A stretch of 64,000 bases of DNA from Amphibalanus amphitrite (lineage: Eukaryota > Arthropoda > Thecostraca > Balanomorpha > Balanidae), in assembly GCF_019059575.1 (NCBI RefSeq), contig NW_024881837.1, forward strand, positions 464,501-528,500. Direction: 5' to 3'. The position numbers were made by a program, and so were the translations under genes. This document shows positions 42,274-64,000 of the stretch, piece after piece. Every line of letters begins with the position of its first letter. The stretch's first letter is position 1. The notes under the pieces were generated by a model that had not been told where the DNA came from, did no database searches, and was given only the letters and a program-made list of their open reading frames with translations.

Positions 42274-42576
42274 GCCTGGGTTGCCGCTGCGTCACGTTGA
42301 CGCTTATAATGTCTCTAAAACTAGGGTGAAGAGAGGAAAACTTGAATTGAACGCGAACACTTGTCATTATTAGAAGGATGAATAACCTGTTGCTCATTTC
42401 TATCAGAAATAGAAAAAATAAACCAATATATATTCGGGCGTGGCCCTTCTTCAGTGGTACAAGATCACAATAAAACAAGAGAGACGTATGTGACACACAT
42501 GATGCATGGAAGCTCATGCTCATGCATATGAAGCTCACGTTTGTATAATTGCATGCAGATTGATATCAATCTCGTA

Positions 42577-45500
42577 CATGCAGATTCCGGACCCTTTCAA
42601 ATCGCCTCAAAATCGGCATGTAGACCAAACAGGACACGCTGATCACGAATCCGAAGTCCGTTCCGCGGCACATATGTAACTTTTCCCGTAATTGACGAAT
42701 TACGGATCTGCATGCAGATTCCGGACCCTTTCAAATCGCCTCAAAATCGGCATGTAGACCAAACAGGGCACGCTGATCACGAATCCGAAGTCCGTTCCGC
42801 GGCACATATGAAACTTTTCCCGTAATTGACGAATTACGGATCTGCATGCAGATTCCGGACCCTTTCAAATCGCCTCAAAATCGGCATGTAGACCAAACAG
42901 GACACGCTGATCACGAACCTGAAGTCCGTTCCGCGGCACATATGAAACCTTTCCCGTAATTGACAAATTACGGATCTGCATGCAGATTCCGGACCCTTTC
43001 AAAACGCCTCAAAATCGGCATGTAGACCAAACAGGACACGCTGATCACGAATCCGAAGTCCGTTCCGTGGCACATATGAAACTTTTCCCGTAATTGACGA
43101 ATTACGGATCTGCATGCAGATTCCGGACCCTTTCAAATCGCCTCAAAATCGGCATGTAGACCAAACAGGACACGCTGATCACGAATCTGAAGTCCGTTCC
43201 GCGGCACATATAAAACCTTTCCCGTAATTGACAAATTACGGATCTGCATGCAGATTCCGGACCCTTTCAAAACGCCTCAAAATCGGCATGTAGACCAAAC
43301 AGGACACGCTGATCACGAATCCGAAGTCCGTTCCGCGGCACATATGAAACTTTTCCCGTAATTGACGAATTACGGATCTGCATGCAGATTCCGGACCCTT
43401 TCAAATCGCCTCAAAATCGGCATGTAGACCAAACAGGACACGCTGATCACGAATCCGAAGTCCGTTCCGCGGCACATATGAAACTTTTCCCGTAATTGAC
43501 GAATTACGGATCTGCATGCAGATTCCGGACCCTTTCAAATCGCCTCAAAATCGGCATGTAGACCAAACAGGACACGCTGATCACGAACCTGAAGTCCGTT
43601 CCGCGGCACATATGAAACCTTTCCCGTAATTGACAAATTACGGATCTGCATGCAGATTCCGGACCCTTTCAAAACGCCTCAAAATCGGCATGTAGACCAA
43701 ACAGGACACGCTGATCACGAATCCGAAGTCTGTTCCGTGGCACATATGAAACTTTTCCCGTAATTGACGAATTACGGATCTGCATGCAGATTCCGGACCC
43801 TTTCAAATCGCCTCAAAATCGGCATGTAGACCAAACAGGACACGCTGATCACGAATCTGAAGTCCGTTCCGCGGCACATATAAAACCTTTCCCGTAATTG
43901 ACAAATTACGGATCTGCATGCAGATTCCGGACCCTTTCAAAACGCCTCAAAATCGGCATGTAGACCAAACAGGACACGCTGATCACGAATCCGAAGTCCG
44001 TTCCGCGGCACATATGAAACTTTTCCCGTAATTGACGAATTACGGATCTGCATGCAGATTCCGGACCCTTTCAAATCGCCTCAAAATCGGCATGTAGACC
44101 AAACAGGACACGCTGATCACGAATCCGAAGTCCGTTCCGCGGCACATATGAAACCTTTCCCGTAATTGGCGAATTACGGATCTGCATGCAGATTCCGGAC
44201 CCTTTCAAATCGCCTCAAAATCGGCATGTAGACCAAACAGGACACGCTGATCACGAATCTGAAGTCCGTTCCGCGGCACATATAAAACCTTTCCCGTATT
44301 TGACAAATTACGGATCTGCATGCAGATTCCGGACCCTTTCAAAACGCCTCAAAATCGGCATGTAGACCAAACAGGACACGCTGATCACGAATCCGAAGTC
44401 CGTTCCGCGGCACATATGAAACTTTTCCCGTAATTGACGAATTACGGATCTGCATGCAGATTCCGGACCCTTTCAAATCGCCTCAAAATCGGCATGTAGA
44501 CCAAACAGGACACGCTGATCACGAATCCGAAGTCCGTTCCGCGGCACATATGAAACTTTTCCCGTAATTGGCGAATTACGGATCTGCATGCAGATTCCGG
44601 ACCCTTTCAAATCGCCTCAAAATCGGCATGTAGACCAAACAGGACACGCTGATCACGAATCTGAAGTCCGTTCCGCGGCACATATAAAACCTTTCCCGTA
44701 TTTGACAAATTACGGATCTGCATGCAGATTCCGGACCCTTTCAAAACGCCTCAAAATCGGCATGTAGACCAAACAGGACACGCTGATCACGAATCCGAAG
44801 TCCGTTCCGCGGCACATATGAAACTTTTCCCGTAATTGACGAATTACGGATCTGCATGCAGATTCCGGACCCTTTCAAATCGCCTCAAAATCGGCATGTA
44901 GACCAAACAGGACACGCTGATCACGAATCCGAAGTCCGTTCCGCGGCACATATGAAACTTTTCCCGTAATTGACGAATTACGGATCTGCATGCAGATTCC
45001 GGACCCTTTCAAATCGCCTCAAAATCAGCATGTAGACCAAACCGGACACGCTGATCACGAATCTGAAGTCCGTTCCGCGGCACATATGAAACTTTTCCCG
45101 TAATTGACAAATTACGGATCTGCATGCAGATTCCGGACCCTTTCAAATCGCCTCGAAATCAGCATGTAGACCAAACAGGACAAGTTGATCACGAATCTGA
45201 AGTCCGTTCCGCGGCACATCTGAAACTTTTCCCGTATTTGACAAATTACGGATCTGCATGCAGATTCCGGACTCTTTCAAAACGCCTCAAAATCGGCATG
45301 TAGACCAAACAGGACACGCTGATCACGAATCCGAAGTCCGTTCCGCGGCACATATGAAACTTTTCCCGTAATTGACGAATTACGGATCTGCATGCAGATT
45401 CCGGACCCTTTCAAATCGCCTCAAAATCAGCATGTAGACCAAACAGGACACGCTGATCACGAATCTGAAGTCCGTTCCGCGGCACATATGAAACTTTTCC

Positions 45501-46280
45501 CGTAATTGACGAATTACGGATCTGCATGCAGATTCCGGACCCTTTCAAATCGCCTCAAAATCGGCATGTAGACCAAACAGGACACGCTGATCACGAATCC
45601 GAAGTCCGTTCCGCGGCACATATGAAACTTTTCCCGTAATTGACGAATTACGGATCTGCATGCAGATTCCGGACCCTTTCAAATCGCCTCAAAATCGGCA
45701 TGTAGACCAAACAGGACACGCTGATCACGAATCCGAAGTCCGTTCCGCGGCACATATGAAACTTTTCCCGTAATTGACGAATTACGGATCTGCATGCAGA
45801 TTCCGGACCCTTTCAAATTGCCTCAAAATTGGCATGTAGACCAAACAGGACACGCTGATCACGAATCTGAAGTCCGTTCCGCGGCACATATGAAACTTTT
45901 CCCGTAATTGACAAATTACGGATCTGCATGCAGATTCCGGACCCTTTCAAATCGCCTCAAAATCGGCATGTAGACCAAACAGGACACGCTGATCACGAAT
46001 CTGAAATCCGTTCCGCGGCACATATGAAAGTTTTCCCGTAATTGACAAATTACGGATCTGCATGCAGATTCCGGACCCTGTCAAAGCGCCTCAAAATCGG
46101 CATGTAGACCAAACAGGACACGCTGATCACAAATCCGAAGTCCGTTCCGCGCACATATGAAACTTTTCCCGTAATTGACGAATTACGGATCTGCATGCAG
46201 ATTCCGGACCCTTTCAAAACGCCTCAAAATCGGCATGTAGACCAAACAGGGCACGCTGATCACGACTCCGAAGTCCGTCC
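42577..46280 (+). repeat. 134-bp satellite, plus block (about 28 units)
   Basis: Each unit contains the perfect palindrome ATCTGCATGCAGAT and, next to it, the inverted pair CGTAATT/AATTACG around GAC(G/A). Variant sites show higher-order structure. Units 2-6 and 7-11 repeat almost exactly (period about 670 bp), then a three-unit period (about 402 bp) takes over near 43900-44850. The right end is more diverged. All frames are closed by stops. Confidence 0.95.
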
Positions 46281-47530
46281 GTTTCCGATTTTGAGGCGAT
46301 TTGAAAGGGTCCGGTATCTGCATGCAGATCCGTAATTCGTCAATTACGGGAAAAGTTTCATATGTGCCGCGGAACGGACTTCAGATTCGTGATCAGCGTG
46401 TCCTGTTTGGTCTACATGCCGATTTTGAGGCGTTTTGAAAGGGTCCGGAATCTGCATGCAGATCCGTAATTTGTCAATTACGGGAAAAGTTTCAGATGTG
46501 CCGCGGAACGGACTTCAGATTCGTGATCAGCGTGTCCTGTTTGGTCTACATGCCGATTTTGAGGCGATTTGAAAGGGTCCGGATTCTGCATGCAGATCCG
46601 TAATTTGTCAATTACAGGAAAAGTTTCAGATGTGCCGCGGAACGGACTTCGGATTCGTGATCACCGTGTCCTGTTTGGTCTACATGCCGATTTTGAGGCG
46701 ATTTGAAAGGGTCCGGAATCTGCATGCAGATCCGTAATTCGTCAATTACGGGAAAAGTTTCATATGTGCCTCGGAACGGACTTCGGATTTGTCATCAGCG
46801 TGTCCTGTTTGGTCTACATGCCGATTTTGAGGCGATTTGAAAGGGTCCGGAATCTGCATGCCGATCCGTAATTCGTCAATTACGGGAAAAGTTTCATATG
46901 TGCCGCGGAACGGACTTCGGACTCGTGATCAGCGTGTCCTGTTTGGTCTACATGCCGATTTTGAGGCGTTTTGAAAGGGTCCGGAATCTGCATGCAGATC
47001 CGTAATTTGTCAATTACGGGAAAAGTTTCAGATGTGCCGCGGAACGGACTTCAGATTCGTGATCAGCGTGTCCTGTTTGGTCTACATGCCGATTTTGAGG
47101 CGATTTGAAAGGGTCCGGAATCGGCATGCAGATCCGTAATTCGTCAATTACGGAAAAGTTTCATATGTGCCGCGGAACGGACTTCAGATTCGTGATCAGC
47201 GTGTCCTGTTTGGTCTACATGCCGATTTTGAGGCGTTTTGAAAGAGTCCGGAATCTGCATGCAGATCCGTAATTTGTCAATTACGGGAAAAGTTTCAGAT
47301 GTGCCGCGGAACGGACTTCAGATTCGTGATCAGCGTGTCCTGTTTGGTCTACATGCCGATTTTGAGGCGATTTGAAAGGGTCCGGAATCTGCATGCAGAT
47401 CCGTAATTCGTCAATTACGGGAAAAGTTTCATATGTGCCGCGGAACGGACTTCAGATTCGTGATCAGCGTGTCCTGTTTGGTCTACATGCCAATTTTGAG
47501 GCGATTTGAAAGGGTCCGGAATCTGCATGT
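46281..47530 (-). repeat. 134-bp satellite, inverted block (about 9 units)
   Basis: The orientation switches at about 46280, where a unit breaks at GAAGTCCGTCC and continues GTTTCCGATTTTGAGG in reverse. These units are generally more diverged than those of the plus block. Confidence 0.93.
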
Positions 47531-48176
47531 ACGAGATTGATATCAATCTGCATGCAATTATACGAACGTATGAAGCTCATGCATCATATTCATCCTTCTA
47601 ATAATCTTATTAACAATGCTCAGCTCAACGTTCAAATACCTGAAATCATACGAACACTTGTCATTTAAGAAAGGCAACGTATGATAAAGTATATGGGCAT
47701 CTGGTTATATCTTCAAATGATCGAACAGAATAATCAGGTATATGTTTCTTGTCTAAGTTTTGTCACAAATTATGGGGGGGGGGGGCAAAAAGATACTTTT
47801 GCCCCCCCACGAGTTTGCCAGGGGGGCAGCTGCCCCCCTGCCCCCCCCCCGAATCCGCCGCCCCTGTTTCTCACAGTTTCCCTTCCTCAACTCCGTGTTC
47901 ATTATAGAGTTCAGTGGTTCTGGGCAAACCGTTCTGTCCGTTGGCCTGGCGCACGTCACATGTGAATGTGGACTGAGTCACTGACTGATTACGGAATTAG
48001 GACATAATGAAACCGACATACTGTACGTTTCGCTCAAGATTCGCTTCGCCGTGGATCGCGTTACCGGCCACTTCGCGTACTTCATTTCATCTTTGTTTTC
48101 GTGTTACTGTAGTCGCTCTACATAGATGGCCCAGGCCCTGGCTGTACGCTGCCTTGGCTGATGCCATGTCTGAGAC

Positions 48177-48460
48177 CAGGGCTGCGGAGGGAGTTAGAGT
48201 CGGTCGAAGTCTGAGTCAGAGCCGGTCGGAGTCGACAGTTTTGACCAGAGTTGGAGTTAGAGTCGACTTTGTAGGCCGTAGTCTGAGTGGGGTCGGAGTC
48301 ATCGAAACTCGAAAGTCAGTTGACTCCGACAGAGCTACGGAGTCAGAGTCAGAGTCGGTCGGGATCGACAGTTCCGCCTGGAGTCGGAGTCAGTCTGTTT
48401 TTGGAAGCCGGAATCGGAGTCGGAGTCATCGAAAATCGGCTTCGACTTCGCAGCCGCTGA
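48177..48460. mobile_element. Degenerate GGAGTC-hexamer element
   Basis: It starts CAGGGCTGCGGAGGGAG and ends in an inverted-looking CTTCGCAGCCGCTG, with decayed GAGTCGGAGT repeats and GTCGACAGTT between. It matches the layout of 24952-25252 but is older. Confidence 0.65.
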
Positions 48461-48499
48461 GACAATGCACTATGAGCTGACTCGTCTATAACATCCACT

Positions 48500-48660
48500 T
48501 ATGGAAAAAAGGTTTTGTGGGGGGCTTCGGACCTGACTTGAGCATTAACCTCACTTCCGTATGCTTAGGAAATGTCGATTTGGAAAAAAGGCTTTGTGGG
48601 GGGCTTCGGACCTGACTTGAGCATTAACATCACTTCTGTATGCTTATGAAATATTGATTT
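48500..48660. repeat. Tandem duplication of ~100 bp
   Basis: TGGAAAAAAGG is followed by GGGGGGCTTCGGACCTGACT and GAGCATTAAC in both halves, with a few substitutions. Confidence 0.75.
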
Positions 48661-49680
48661 CATCTAGGATCTATGACTAAGTCGACGCCACTTTTCGCAT
48701 AACGTGAAAGTGACACAGGAGCCGAAGGTGCGATACGACCGGACACCAGCGGCAGTGCAGGTGGTGAAAAAAATAATAAAATCAACTAAATACCACAATT
48801 GCGCACCTTTTACATAGCGACACGGAACCCCAAGCCCAGCGAGCTCGAGAGACGTCAAGTCAGAATAAATAATGACTTCATATATTTGTATAAGCCACGA
48901 ACAATGAAGGAAAGATGAAATTCTACAGTATGAACGTCTCCCGTCTATTAAAATGTACACATTTGTCGTGTGGGGTCATGATCTGGAGAGGCGGTCGCCG
49001 CGCAGCGCTCAGACCTCTCAGCAGGGCCAGCAGCGCGCCGCAGCTCCGCCAGACACCACCGAGAAACCAGGAAAAGAAGCAACATAATAACAACGCGCGA
49101 CCCCTGGTGACGGCCGCTAGACCAAGCCTCCCTCCCGCCTATGGTCTACATGCAAAGCCTATGGGACCGGGTAGCCGACGTCGGCCGGTTCCCGCCACAC
49201 TCAGTCACAGTTCGCGCTCGGTCCACAGCACCGTCCACACTCTATACATGGCCGATCGGACCGGCCAACATCAAACATTAATGTTGCACAAAATAGCTGG
49301 TTATCAGCCGCCGTGGGGCCGCCGCCGCACTGGGTCGGTCCGTGCGCGTACGAAGACGGCCGATTCCCGTCACATACAGGCAGAGTGGACTGCCGCCGAC
49401 ACCGCGTCACGTCACGACGTGTAACGTCACGTCACGTCACCTCCGCAGCGTCACAGCGGCCTGGTGCCGTCCGCCGGTCCGCTAAGCGGCCAGCTAACCG
49501 GCGTCGCGACTTCGCGTCCGTCTGCGAAAGTTGCCCGAGGCAACCACACAGAGGGCGCCACCGCTCCACCGGCAGATGTCAGCACCATCCACCACGGTCC
49601 GCAGTATCGTCCAGTGCCGGACGGCCGTTATACATCACAATTCATCGGCTCGCACATGCCGTCCTTGCCACCCTCCTCCA

Positions 49681-62807
<13,127 letters not shown>

Positions 62808-64000
62808 CTGCAACAGGGGGAGAAGACACAGGTCAGCGACGACAGTCATATGCATCGAGGAGCGAGCGAGTCACTCACGAATCACGAGCACAAAAGAAAC
62901 ACGAGTTTAGGGAGGCGTTTGTCATCATGCCATGAGAGATCAAATGAACGGCCCAGTAATAAGGCAATTAAGATTTCGAGACAACAAGCTATTATAAGGA
63001 TATTTACCTGATACGTCAAGTACTGCTTTGATTGCTCATGATTTGCTAGATTGGGAGAGCCAACAGAGCGTGAAGGTGGCGTTGAAGGTCGGCAAACGAA
63101 GTTTATACAGAGCCCTGATCACATTTCCAGTCCGTTGATAGCAGTGTTGCATGGCTGGGGATATATTTCGTGTCCACCCAACAGTAAACAGATGGAGAAA
63201 CGATCCATGAAGCCAGTTAGAGGTCAAACATGAAACAGCACGTATAGCACTAAGATGGTGGTGTATACTGTGTCTACGATCGTTTTCACCCGTAAATACA
63301 CGCTTCAAGCAGCCGAGGCAATAGCAACGCTTCACTTAAAACGGGACAGACTTGAGCTTTCTACCTTAATATTGATCGGCTTCTACCAAATCAAGCGGTT
63401 CACCAGGTCACACGGTCCAAGGAAGACCAAAACAGGAGGGCAGAACTAATCGCCAGGCTGTTGAAAACAACATCCCTATTCCCTATCATATCACTGACGG
63501 TCGGTTGGAGCTTCCGACCACATTGAGGTCTACACTGGCGAAAACAGACTGCCTCCACACCCAAACGCCTGCACTGAAATCGATCAAATAGCTATCGGAA
63601 ATCGAGTCTGGCGCTCACAAATACCTATTGCGACACCATCCAGTGGGAACACGTCGCAAAATCCAGTCACGCGACACGCCAAACCGCATTCAGCCTCCAC
63701 CGGTTCGACCACGCTCTGCGATTGCGTAACCTTTCCAGCTGGCAAGTGTCGGTCGCAACTCGCACACAGAACAGTGAACACAAAGTCTGTCGCCAGTCGC
63801 CTATCCTAGCTCCGTGAAGAACAGTCGGCATGCCATTCAAACCTTTGCGGTCGCCCATCTGATCAGCAATTCCAGCACCATTCTGGAAGCCGGCTGAGCT
63901 GGTGAGGCTTCCTCCTGCATTAGTAATGATGAGGCCAACCAAGATGGCCGTGCCGTCGATCGGGTGGTCGATACCGACACCGACCGACCTGATCCCAGGT
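62808..64000. other. Right end of the window
   Basis: No supported exon or repeat seen. It should be intron of the CaaX gene if the first exon lies beyond the window. Confidence 0.35.

Larger units (their letters stand above)
42366..47605. repeat. Second inverted satellite structure (134-bp unit) with shared flanks
   Basis: The outer arms share a 19-bp inverted match (42366-42384 with 47587-47605, ATTATTAGAAGGATGAATA). They also share, nearer the array, TATAATTGCATGCAGATTG and ATATCAATCTCGTACATGCA. The left arm has about 115 bp not found on the right. No clean target duplication was found at the inverted ends. A 15-bp word CGAACACTTGTCATT occurs directly at both sides (42353 and 47651). It is a foldback-like structure, but mobility is less certain than for its neighbour. 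Confidence 0.7.
47606..49680. other. Repeat-rich intergenic region
   Basis: It contains a poly-G/poly-C transposon fragment (about 47773-47860), a second GGAGTC-type element (48177-48460) and a ~76-bp tandem duplication (about 48500-48660). It also holds a CGTCA-rich tract (about 49408-49445). No gene is called. Confidence 0.5.

Noticed and set aside
42577-47530. CRISPR-like or tRNA-like array from the regular dyads
   Set aside because: The whole 134-bp unit is repeated, with no variable spacers and no cloverleaf.

Overview
The window is animal (metazoan) nuclear DNA. It has spliced genes with GT-AG introns, a eukaryotic tRNA, and dense transposon and satellite sequence. The genes are of general animal type: a dystrophin-family protein, MOSPD2, syntaxin-17, a radial-spoke head protein and a CaaX-box protein. 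A radial-spoke gene points to motile cilia or flagellated sperm. Together with the DAH/dystrotelin-like dystrophin relative, this fits an invertebrate, perhaps an arthropod with flagellated sperm such as a barnacle. The taxon is a guess from gene content, not something the sequence proves.

Layout. 1-2560: two GC-rich minisatellites. 3431-3502: tRNA-Gln(UUG) on the minus strand. 5806-7782: one long exon of a WW/EF-hand-like/ZZ dystrophin relative (+). 9626-22582: ten exons of a MOSPD2-like CRAL-TRIO/MSP protein (+). Its 8-kb first intron holds a complete intronless radial-spoke gene (12643-14220), a TTAA-type MITE and a 1.8-kb LTR mini-retrotransposon. 24411-29233: six exons of syntaxin-17 on the minus strand, tail to tail with MOSPD2. 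Its first intron carries a TTAA-flanked element packed with AGGTCA motifs. 29300-33000: repeat-rich intergenic DNA. 33002-41630: a foldback element made almost wholly of a 144-bp satellite in alternating orientations, bounded by a 9-bp target duplication. 41674-42273: a hAT-type MITE. 42366-47605: a second inverted satellite structure with a 134-bp unit. 49681-62807: exons of a minus-strand gene ending in a CaaX box, with two alternative 5' routes into one shared last exon; its introns hold CRE-like and DR4-like motif clusters. 59185-59358: a long TC tract. 60990-62010: another GC-rich minisatellite, like the one at the start, carrying a small foldback MITE.

How the parts relate. The five protein genes do not form a pathway or an operon. 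MOSPD2 (ER contact-site tether) and STX17 (autophagosome/ER SNARE) both act on ER-linked membranes, but their adjacency may be chance. Splice junctions for MOSPD2 and STX17 were placed by hand; the reading phase closes across every junction (542 and 351 residues), which is strong internal support. The most unusual feature is the pair of satellite foldback structures at 33-47.6 kb. The first has the hallmarks of a mobile element: precise inverted termini and a 9-bp duplication, as in MULE/Drosophila FB elements. It may be a vehicle that amplifies and disperses satellite DNA.
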